From: Caldifarciminota bacterium
GTDB lineage: Bacteria; Hydrothermota; Tepidihabitantia; B3-TA06
NCBI GenBank assembly: GCA_014729665.1
Contig: WJJO01000016.1
Span: forward strand, 1-22,107
Length of the DNA: 22,107 bases
Reading direction: 5' to 3'
The notes under the pieces are model-generated. The model was not told where the DNA came from, did not search any database, and worked only from the letters and a program-made list of their open reading frames with translations. The position numbers and the translations under genes are program-made. Position 1 is the first letter of the stretch; each line of letters begins with the position of its first letter. This document shows, one piece after another, positions 5,706-12,366 of the stretch.

Positions 5706-8672
5706 CTAGTATAGTACTACCTTCTTAGTAGCACTGAAGCTCTCTGCTTCCATACGGACCAGGTAGATACCCTGGGCTACCGTACGGCCGGCATTGTCAT
5801 CGCCGTTCCAGGCAACGCTGTGGCGGCCGGGGTTCTGGTTTCCGTCAACCAGGGTGGCTACCAGCTTACCTGAGATGTCGTAGACCTTAAGGCTGACCTT
5901 CGTGGTGTGAGGCACCGCAAAGGAAACCTTGGTGGAACCGACGAACGGGTTGGGTACGATTGCCTCGAGAGCGAACGGTGTGGGAGGATTATCCTCGGCG
6001 ATTCCGCTGTTGATGTGTTCGGTCACCTCGTCGTTCTCGGGGCACTGGTCGCCGACCAGCTCGGTTCGGCATTCGAGCCTGAACCAGTGTTCGCTCGGGG
6101 TAGTCCAGGTCGGGAATGTTACATCTATCCAGTAGGGATCACCCAGATCGTTGCCGCGCCAGTCGAGATGTTCGATTTCCTGGATATTGTGCCATACCAG
6201 GGAATCTATGTCAACGTCGTAGATCTCGAGGTCTACGGGAACGTCGTGTTCCTCGTGGAAGCCGAAGTTCTCGACGGTTGCTATGCAGGTGAACTCGGTT
6301 CCCTCTGGATACGGGTCTGCCTGGGTGTTACCCCAAGGATTACCTTCCTCGTTCTGGAGGTCGACGACACCCACGTCGTGGGCCAGCAGAGCGGTGAGGA
6401 ACTTGCGGCAGGTGTCGTTGTACGGGCAGTGGTCGGAAAGGTCCGGACCTACCTCGCCCAGACGAACCAGGCCTACCAGCTCGTAGTGTCTGCCGATAAG
6501 GGCCCTGTTGGCTGCCTCATCCTCGTCGGGAATGGCATAACCTTGTTGCGTCTGCCAGTCCAGGCAGATGCCTTCTGGAATCCACGGAAGCATGGGTACG
6601 AACATGGTGTCGGCGGGGGGATCGTCTTCGCCGAACCAGCCGATTTCCTGTATCTGAACGGTGCAGGAATAGGAGGTATCCTTGTCTGCATTCCAGTCAA
6701 CCACGAACATCTCGACCGGGAAGTGCTCCTCGTCGGGCTCAGCCTGGCGGCCCAGGTTGCCCAGAGCCAACTCGGCGGTTATCTCGATATCGTGCTCTAC
6801 GAAATCCTGGTCGGGTTTGTTGACACGATAGATAGTCAGGTCATGCGGGTAATCGTAGTAGCAGGGGGCCTGGGGACGAGGATTGTCGACGTTGAATCCG
6901 AGGTGTACGATGAGTTCGACAATGAAGGTCTCACTCATGTATCCGTACCAACTCTGCCAGTTGTGATTGGTGTTCACTTGCCAGATTGCACCGCGATGGT
7001 CGGGGGGGCCAAAGTAGCAGTTGGAGGGGTTGGGTGGAACCAGAAGGTTCAAGGCGCTGACCCAGCCGCCGGTTCCGGCAGCGGAACCGCCTATGCCGGA
7101 GGATGTTGCCGAGGCCCAGATGTTACCTTCATCGGGATCAGCATTGACAAACATGCCGAGGTCTTCAACTAACTCGCCGGCGTTCTCGGGCAGGTCGGTT
7201 TCGCGCGGCCCTACGTCGCCTTCGATACCGGCGAAGTTCCAGCCGTCCTGATAGGTCTCGGTGATACCGTAGCCGACATTGCCGTCCTGGGCGGGTTGAC
7301 CGCAGCCGTTGTTGGCTTCCCAAATGTCGAGTCTGGGCATATCGGTCAGTCCGTACGTGTTTTTCATCATGTCTGTCATGGCCATGAAGATACGGCCGCC
7401 GTTAACCAGTACGCCTCCATCCATGCGGTAGGAGGTGCCGAACACGTACCAGAAACCATAGTTAGGTGACCAGTAGCCTGTGTATAAGGCGTCCAAATCC
7501 CACTCGTAGCCTAAGCTGTCGTCGCAGTGAACATAGCTTAGTTCGGCGAGGGTGTCGTTGTGCTTACACTGGTCGCCGTCGAGGGAGACTATCAGTTCCT
7601 TGCGGTAGTAGTGGGTGCCTTCCTCGAAAAGTTCTTCCGGTGTCCAGCAAGGGAAGTTTGCGTCGTCGAGTTCGCCGGAATCGAGATGATAACCGGCAAC
7701 GACCTGGTGATAAACCCGCTCTTCAGGGTCTACACCCAGATCATAGATGTCCAGTATGATGTTGAAGGTTTCGGATTCCTTGCCTATGTTTTGAACCCAT
7801 ACCCAGGGCTCGAGCGGGGTGTAACGAAGCACCATCTCACCCGGGGCGGTAAAGGCAACGGGGATCACGTCATGCTGACGGATGAAGGAGTAGCCGTATT
7901 TTACCACTTGGTTGTTTACGATTTTGAAATCGTCGGGAGTGCTGTAGAGAACGCCGTATTCACCCGAATAACCCTCTATACCGGAAACGCCGTTCTCGGA
8001 ATCCCAGTCGTCGGCGTCACGATAGGTGCAGGTGATGTAGTGTCTGCTGTTCAATACGCCGCATTCGTCGGTTGCAAGACGGAGCTGGCCGCCGAACTGA
8101 AGGACTACCGAATAATCGAATTCGTTCTCGGTGGCGTAACCCTTCACGTTGTACCACTGGACGTGAAGCTGTTGTTCAAGTGGTTTCCAAAGGTAGTAAA
8201 GGCGGTTATCGGGACCCTCTTCGTCGATCGTGGGGTCGTTGTCCTGCCAGAGCGCGGCTATAAGTTCGTTAGGATCATCGGTGTGGGGGATGGGAGGGCT
8301 TGCGTCGGGCGGGTAGGCTTTACCGTCTACACCGTTTTCGTCGAAGCTGACCCAGCCGTCTGGAGACAGGTAGAGGTGGTTTCCATCCTTGTACCAGTTG
8401 CCGTAGTACCAGAATGAGTCCTGGATTTCGTATTTGTAAGGACGGTCATTGTAGGCTGCGAGCATACTTGCATCCGGATCATCATGGATGTCTCCGAAAC
8501 CCGAACCGTCAAGGTCCTCGATATGATCGAACGGCTTGTCGCTGGGATCATCAAAGCCCCAGTACCATCCGGTTTCATCTGTCGGGAGTTTCACCCAGCC
8601 GACGGTTCCGCCGGCGAACGCAACGCCCGTAAAAGCGACTACGAGCGCGAGCGCAATAAGCTTTTTATTCAT
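5706..8672 (-). CDS. Large secreted protein with nidogen-like N-terminus and C-terminal sorting-like domain (paralogue A)
   Basis: A 988-aa protein. The ATG at 8672 has AAGGAGGA (8681-8688) upstream. Residues 1-20 form a signal peptide (LIALALVVAFTGVAFAG). The domain order matches paralogue B throughout: nidogen-like region (HLYLSPDGWVSFDENG, IPHTDDPNELIAALWQDNDP), an unrecognised Cys/Trp-rich middle with PCYYDYPHDLTIYRVNKP, a CARDB-like part (HDVGVVDLQNEEGNPWG, CIATVENFGFHEEHDV) and the FlgD-Ig-type C-terminus (LKVYDISGKLVATLVDGN, GIYLVRMEAESFSATKKVVLY, final ~82 residues). It is the first gene of the two-gene unit, with a sigma-70-like and a possible sigma-54 promoter in front. Role inferred: abundant exported surface protein. 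No enzymatic motif is visible. Confidence 0.88.
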   Translation of the reverse strand: MNKKLIALALVVAFTGVAFAGGTVGWVKLPTDETGWYWGFDDPSDKPFDHIEDLDGSGFGDIHDDPDASMLAAYNDRPYKYEIQDSFWYYGNWYKDGNHLYLSPDGWVSFDENGVDGKAYPPDASPPIPHTDDPNELIAALWQDNDPTIDEEGPDNRLYYLWKPLEQQLHVQWYNVKGYATENEFDYSVVLQFGGQLRLATDECGVLNSRHYITCTYRDADDWDSENGVSGIEGYSGEYGVLYSTPDDFKIVNNQVVKYGYSFIRQHDVIPVAFTAPGEMVLRYTPLEPWVWVQNIGKESETFNIILDIYDLGVDPEERVYHQVVAGYHLDSGELDDANFPCWTPEELFEEGTHYYRKELIVSLDGDQCKHNDTLAELSYVHCDDSLGYEWDLDALYTGYWSPNYGFWYVFGTSYRMDGGVLVNGGRIFMAMTDMMKNTYGLTDMPRLDIWEANNGCGQPAQDGNVGYGITETYQDGWNFAGIEGDVGPRETDLPENAGELVEDLGMFVNADPDEGNIWASATSSGIGGSAAGTGGWVSALNLLVPPNPSNCYFGPPDHRGAIWQVNTNHNWQSWYGYMSETFIVELIVHLGFNVDNPRPQAPCYYDYPHDLTIYRVNKPDQDFVEHDIEITAELALGNLGRQAEPDEEHFPVEMFVVDWNADKDTSYSCTVQIQEIGWFGEDDPPADTMFVPMLPWIPEGICLDWQTQQGYAIPDEDEAANRALIGRHYELVGLVRLGEVGPDLSDHCPYNDTCRKFLTALLAHDVGVVDLQNEEGNPWGNTQADPYPEGTEFTCIATVENFGFHEEHDVPVDLEIYDVDIDSLVWHNIQEIEHLDWRGNDLGDPYWIDVTFPTWTTPSEHWFRLECRTELVGDQCPENDEVTEHINSGIAEDNPPTPFALEAIVPNPFVGSTKVSFAVPHTTKVSLKVYDISGKLVATLVDGNQNPGRHSVAWNGDDNAGRTVAQGIYLVRMEAESFSATKKVVLY

Positions 8673-8734
8673 TGTATTTCTCCTCCTTAAAGAAGGTTTG
8701 GTTTTTGTCTTGGTGTCTTACTTCATATTGTCTC

Positions 8735-8774
8735 TTCACCTCTGGTGAACTTAATCTGCGTTTCACCTCCTTTC
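8735..8774 (-). promoter_or_regulatory. Leader with competing hairpins and an orphan Shine-Dalgarno-like site
   Basis: In the minus-strand leader, AAAGGAGGTGA (around 8763-8773) contains GGTGAA, which can pair with TTCACC (8744-8749). That TTCACC can instead pair with the GGTGAA at 8735-8740 across a 3-nt loop. The two pairings exclude each other. No start codon follows the SD-like sequence at a usable distance, so a leader peptide is not evident. A regulatory role is inferred only. Confidence 0.3.
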
Positions 8775-8804
8775 GCAGTTCGTCAACTCTCTTTCGCCAA
8801 CCTA

Positions 8805-8832
8805 AGTATATAGTTTTTGGTTTGGTTGTCAA
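8805..8832 (-). promoter_or_regulatory. Sigma-70-like promoter for the paralogue pair
   Basis: On the minus strand TTGACA (8827-8832), a 16-nt spacer and TATACT (8805-8810) give a strong match. Transcription would start near 8797, making a leader of about 125 nt. Confidence 0.65.
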
Positions 8833-8920
8833 GTCCCTTTTGCCGGGGTGATTTATTGCACCCCAGGGACCGACTTTACAGATTGTCCATTGAGCATTAT
8901 CGTAGTACAGCAGTTACACA

Positions 8921-8936
8921 AGCAAATTGCGTGCCA
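8921..8936 (-). promoter_or_regulatory. Sigma-54 (-24/-12) promoter motif upstream of the paralogue pair
   Basis: The minus strand reads TGGCACG-CAAT-TTGCT, again matching the RpoN consensus at all defined bases. Over 17 nt it differs from the site at 2305-2320 at only two spacer bases. Transcription would start near 8910, with a leader of about 240 nt running through the sigma-70-like promoter. Confidence 0.6.
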
Positions 8937-9066
8937 TCCTGATCTTCCTGGTTATGTTGCGCATTTGCTGTATTTACAGGTCAGGCCTTCGGAGGTTTGA
9001 GGGATCAGGATATACTATTTGTGAAATTCGATTTATCTAAAATGTAAACCGTCTACCGTTGACCAC

Positions 9067-9095
9067 TTGACTTTTCTGCACTGTTAAGGTAGACT
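9067..9095 (+). promoter_or_regulatory. Possible promoter of the glycosyltransferase operon
   Basis: TTGACT (9067-9072), 17-nt spacer, TAGACT (9090-9095). The expected start of transcription would fall at about the GTG codon at 9102, implying a leaderless or almost leaderless message. The -10 match is only moderate. Confidence 0.35.
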
Positions 9096-9101
9096 TCCTG
9101 T

Positions 9102-10022
9102 GTGAAGAGGACTAAACTCAAGATATCGGTTATCGTTCCGGCTTATAATGAAGAAGAAAACATATCCCCGCTTATGAATGAGTTTGCGAAACTTGACCGA
9201 TCCTGGAATGAGGGCCTTGAGGTGCTGTTTATAGACGACGGTTCCCGGGACAAGACCTGGGACCGTGCTCGCAGGCTCGCTTCAAAGCACCGCTTCCTCC
9301 GTGTGTTCAGGCACAGGGCCAACTTCGGTATAACCAGGGCGCTGGAAACCGGGTTTGCTAATGCCCGAGGCGAGGTGTTCTGCTTCTTTCCCGCCGACTT
9401 GCAGTTTCTTGCCGCCGATATCCCAAGGCTCGCAGGCCCCATCCTCGCCGATACCGCCGATGTGGTTACCGGCCGCAAGATTGGCCGATACGAGAAGCGA
9501 TTCGTTTCGGGGGTTTATAACCTGCTTTCCAGGATACTGTTCGGGGTAAAGGTTAAGGACCTCAACTCGGTCAAGGCGTTCCGCCGCGAGGCGGTCGAAG
9601 ATATAGTGCTCCGCAAGGACTGGCACCGCTATCTGGTTGCTCTTGCCGCATCCGATGGGTGGCGCATCGAGGAGGTGGACGTTACACTGAAGCCAAGGCT
9701 GCACGGGAAATCCAAGTTCAGTTTCTGGCGAATACCGATAGGGGTTCTGGATCTGATTTCTGTTTCATTCCTTCTGCGCTACTCGCGCAAGCCTATGCTT
9801 CTTTTCGGGACACTGGGAGGGGTGAGTTTTGCCCTGGGCGTGATTTCGGGCCTGGTGTACTTGGGTTTTCTTATCTTTTCGGGCACAGGCCTGCGCCCGT
9901 TGCTGTTTCTGGTTGTCCTTCTTGTGCTTATGGGCCTTTTACTTGTAATTGCGGGCTTCATTGCCGAACAGATTGCCCAGATAAAGGCCGAACTGGATCA
10001 GCTGCGCAAGAGGGATCGCTAG
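9102..10022 (+). CDS. GT2 family glycosyltransferase with two C-terminal membrane helices (DPM1/GtrB/CsbB-like)
   Basis: A 306-aa protein. The GTG start is fixed by an in-frame TAG four codons upstream (9090-9092); there is no good ribosome-binding site. The N-terminal GT-A fold shows ISVIVPAYNEEENI (residues about 9-22), the acidic VLFIDDGSRDKTW (D45/D46) and FFPADLQF (D99, in place of the usual LDADLQ). Later come TGRKIGRYEK and the basic HGKSKFSFW segment typical of polyprenyl-phosphate hexosyltransferases. Two helices follow (about 228-262 and 266-292). Members of this branch move a sugar from a nucleotide donor to polyprenyl phosphate on the inner face of the membrane. It would supply the lipid-linked donor for the YfhO-like protein downstream. 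Sugar identity unknown. Confidence 0.9.
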   Translation: MKRTKLKISVIVPAYNEEENISPLMNEFAKLDRSWNEGLEVLFIDDGSRDKTWDRARRLASKHRFLRVFRHRANFGITRALETGFANARGEVFCFFPADLQFLAADIPRLAGPILADTADVVTGRKIGRYEKRFVSGVYNLLSRILFGVKVKDLNSVKAFRREAVEDIVLRKDWHRYLVALAASDGWRIEEVDVTLKPRLHGKSKFSFWRIPIGVLDLISVSFLLRYSRKPMLLFGTLGGVSFALGVISGLVYLGFLIFSGTGLRPLLFLVVLLVLMGLLLVIAGFIAEQIAQIKAELDQLRKRDR

Positions 10023-10153
10023 GGGACGGAATTGAACAACCGACGGATAAGTTATGTTTTGCCGCGCCTTAATTGAATTACACATTTTGAGAAATAGAGA
10101 TTATCCGAAGATTACAGCTAAAAAACCACCTTCATTCGGCTATTAGATAACCC
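10023..10153 (+). other. Gap between GT2 and GT4 genes
   Basis: A 131-nt spacer inside the plus-strand gene run. It contains no ORF of note, no T-tailed hairpin and no strong promoter. A weak inverted repeat with GATTATC near 10100 and GATAACC near 10146 is the only structure seen. The GT4 gene that follows has no clear ribosome-binding site. Confidence 0.3.
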
Positions 10154-11317
10154 ATGCGTATCCTCTATCTGACCCACAACTATCCACGTTTCAAGGGCGA
10201 TCATTCCGGAGCCTTCATACAGCAGCTTATCAGGGCATTGCCCTCGAGTGTCGAACCTTACATACTCTGTCCCCACCAGAAGGGCTTGAGCAGGAAGGAA
10301 GAACGCGGCAACGCGGCGATCTATCGTTTCACCTATGCCGGGGACGAGGCAGAAACCCTTGCATACCACGGGAAGATGCTGGATGCGCTGAAAGAAGGTC
10401 TCAAGGGCTTTGCGCTTCTTGAAAGATTTATTTCACGCTCCGCAAGCCTTGCCCGCAGGATTGTCGAGACCGAGGAGATAGACCTGGTTCACGCCCATTG
10501 GCTGGTTCCGGCAGGCCTGGCGGCAAGATTCGCCCTAGCCGGTATCAGGATACCCCTGCTTGTCAGTCTCCACGGAACCGACGTAAGGCTGCTCTCGAGG
10601 CTGCCTTTAGGCCGACTCGCAGCCGACTTCATACTCTCCAAGGTAGATTTAGCCCTGCCGGTCTCCCGCTATCTTGGCACAAGGCTTAAAAAAATCACGC
10701 GCATGGACATCAAGTGCATCACCTTACCCATGCCCGCCTCGGGGATGTTTCTGTCCTCGACGCGGAGGGTGTTAAAAAGGGCATTGATTGGCATAGGCAA
10801 CCTCACAAGGCAGAAGCGGTTCGATGTCCTTATAAGGGCGGTGGGTATCCTGAAGAAGGAGGGGCTTAGCCTGGAATTGACCCTGGTCGGGGACGGGGTT
10901 GAGAAGACCGGACTCCGGTCGCTTGTTGCCGAACTTGGCCTTGCCGGAAGCGTCAGGTTCACCGGAAGCCTGCCTCACCATCACCTTCCAGGGGTTTTGC
11001 GAGATGCTGGGGTTATGGTTCTCCCCTCCGTCGCCGAAGGGTTCGGCATGGTACTTGTCGAGGCCCAGCTTGCCGGTCTGGTAGCAATCGGAGCGGATGC
11101 CGGCGGTCAGAGGGAGATAATAAACCATGGTGAGACCGGGATACTTGTAAGACCCGACGATCCACGTGCATTGGCATCTGCAATCCGTGATCTCTATATG
11201 AATGATGAAAAAACCCTAAGACTCGCTCAAGCCGGACAGCAGGCAGCCAGGCGTTTCCTGGCATTGCCCGCCGCCGAACGATTGGCGAACATCTACTCAT
11301 CAATACTCCATAGATGA
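10154..11317 (+). CDS. GT4 family glycosyltransferase (GT-B fold)
   Basis: A 387-aa cytoplasmic protein. The N-terminal Rossmann half begins MRILYLTHNYPRFKGDHSGAF, with a glycine-rich acceptor loop (the K-G-D-H-S-G-A-F part), HAHWLVPAG at about residues 114-122 and LVSLHGTDVR. The C-terminal half has GIGNLTRQKRFDVLIRA, LTLVGDGVE, the LPHHHLPGVLRDAGVMVLPS segment and the EX7E motif EGFGMVLVE (E295, E303), which holds the sugar nucleotide in this family, then HGETGILVRPDDP. Length and order are normal for GT4. It overlaps the next gene by 4 nt (ATGA) and so is probably translationally coupled to it. A role in extending a glycolipid or polysaccharide is inferred from context. Confidence 0.92.
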   Translation: MRILYLTHNYPRFKGDHSGAFIQQLIRALPSSVEPYILCPHQKGLSRKEERGNAAIYRFTYAGDEAETLAYHGKMLDALKEGLKGFALLERFISRSASLARRIVETEEIDLVHAHWLVPAGLAARFALAGIRIPLLVSLHGTDVRLLSRLPLGRLAADFILSKVDLALPVSRYLGTRLKKITRMDIKCITLPMPASGMFLSSTRRVLKRALIGIGNLTRQKRFDVLIRAVGILKKEGLSLELTLVGDGVEKTGLRSLVAELGLAGSVRFTGSLPHHHLPGVLRDAGVMVLPSVAEGFGMVLVEAQLAGLVAIGADAGGQREIINHGETGILVRPDDPRALASAIRDLYMNDEKTLRLAQAGQQAARRFLALPAAERLANIYSSILHR

Positions 11318-12366
11318 ATATGACCGGTAAACCTCCAAGTCCTGAAAGCGAAGATTCATCAGTCAAATCTGAACAGAAGAGGTGGGTGAAGGTCCTGCGC
11401 TGGACAGTCCAGATAGCCGTGATAGGGGTTATCGGTTTCTTCCTGATACGCTCGGTGGTTCGCAACTGGGCGGCCGTGGTGGAGGGATTAACCTCTGAGC
11501 ATTTCAACTACTGGGTTCTGGCAGGTTCCTTCCTGCTCCTGTGCTGTTCGATATTGTACATGATTCTTCTGTGGCGGGGGCTGCTTTCCAGGCTGGGCGG
11601 CAAGATAAGGTTAGGGACCGCTGTAAGGATATTCTCCGTATCCGCCTTGGGTCGCTACCTTCCCGGCAAGGTGTGGCAAGTTGTCGGGATGGTCTATCTC
11701 GGCAAACGTGAAGGGGTTCGCGCCGAGGCCGGCATATGGGCGGCGGTCCTTGCCCAGATTCTGCACATCCTGGGCGGTGCGTTGTTCACATTCGCCGCCC
11801 TGTTAATAGAACAGGACAGGCTGCTTGCGCCCTTACTCGAACGAACAGGCATCCAGTCGATATCCCTTTGGTGGATGCTTTTGCCGCTTGCGGCGGTGCT
11901 CGCACTGCTTCACCCGCGCATCCTCGAGAAACTAACCAATTTTCTTTTAAGGTTCATCAAGCGCGAGCCTGTCAGGTTCGAGCTTTCCTGGCCCGGGCTT
12001 CTTGCTTACTTTGCAGGCTACTTTTCAAGCTGGTTTCTGTTCGGGACGGCCTTCTGGCTTTTTATCTCGGCCTTTACCGGTGAGTTCGCCTTGTCCGACT
12101 GGGTCGTTGTATCCGGGGGTTTTGCCGCGGCGTACATCGTGGGGCTTCTTGCGATATTCGTACCCGGAGGCCTGGGTGTAAGGGAGGGTCTTCTGGTTTT
12201 ATTCCTGCTCGGGCTTTTAGGCCAGGGCATGGCCCAGACCCTTTCCATATCGCAAAGGGTATGGTTTACTGCGGCGGAGTTGACTTTTGTGGCAATTTCG
12301 TTAATCTTCCTGCGGAGGCAAAATGGCAAAAAAGAGAAAAAAGACAGCACCGGCAAGACCGGTTGA
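11314..12366 (+). CDS. UPF0104/lysylphosphatidylglycerol-synthase-TM family membrane protein
   Basis: A 350-aa polytopic membrane protein. After a polar N-terminus (residues 1-25) there are about eight hydrophobic stretches, starting WTVQIAVIGVIGFFLIRSVV. Family signatures are LGRYLPGKVWQVVGMVYL (residues about 112-129) and FVPGGLGVREGLLVLF near residue 285-300, as in AglD-like and MprF flippase-domain proteins. No lysyl-transferase domain is present. Relatives are thought to move lipids across the membrane, so moving the lipid-linked sugar made by the neighbouring glycosyltransferases is a reasonable inference. The start overlaps the GT4 stop by 4 nt and its end overlaps the YfhO-like gene by 44 nt. 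Confidence 0.85.
   Translation: MNMTGKPPSPESEDSSVKSEQKRWVKVLRWTVQIAVIGVIGFFLIRSVVRNWAAVVEGLTSEHFNYWVLAGSFLLLCCSILYMILLWRGLLSRLGGKIRLGTAVRIFSVSALGRYLPGKVWQVVGMVYLGKREGVRAEAGIWAAVLAQILHILGGALFTFAALLIEQDRLLAPLLERTGIQSISLWWMLLPLAAVLALLHPRILEKLTNFLLRFIKREPVRFELSWPGLLAYFAGYFSSWFLFGTAFWLFISAFTGEFALSDWVVVSGGFAAAYIVGLLAIFVPGGLGVREGLLVLFLLGLLGQGMAQTLSISQRVWFTAAELTFVAISLIFLRRQNGKKEKKDSTGKTG

Larger units (their letters stand above)
8673..9101. other. Divergent regulatory region (no gene seen)
   Basis: This 429-nt region separates the minus-strand secreted-protein unit from the plus-strand glycosyltransferase operon. It holds the minus-strand sigma-70-like and sigma-54-like promoters, alternative leader hairpins around 8735-8773, and a GGGGTG/CACCCC stem (8845-8850 and 8859-8864). 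A widely spaced inverted repeat TCCTGATC (8938-8945) / GATCAGGA (9003-9010) lies upstream of the sigma-54 site. A possible plus-strand promoter lies next to the glycosyltransferase start. No ORF here has a ribosome-binding site and a family signature. Confidence 0.55.

Noticed and set aside
5907..7172. 421-aa plus-strand ORF
   Set aside because: It lies wholly antisense to the 988-aa secreted protein, has no ribosome-binding site or family signature, and is explained by the codon bias of that gene.
7560..8417. 285-aa plus-strand ORF
   Set aside because: Antisense shadow of the nidogen-like region of paralogue A.
9618..9640. TGGCACC near 9620 as another sigma-54 site
   Set aside because: Inside the GT2 gene, and no TTGC at the required spacing (GG-N10-GC fails).
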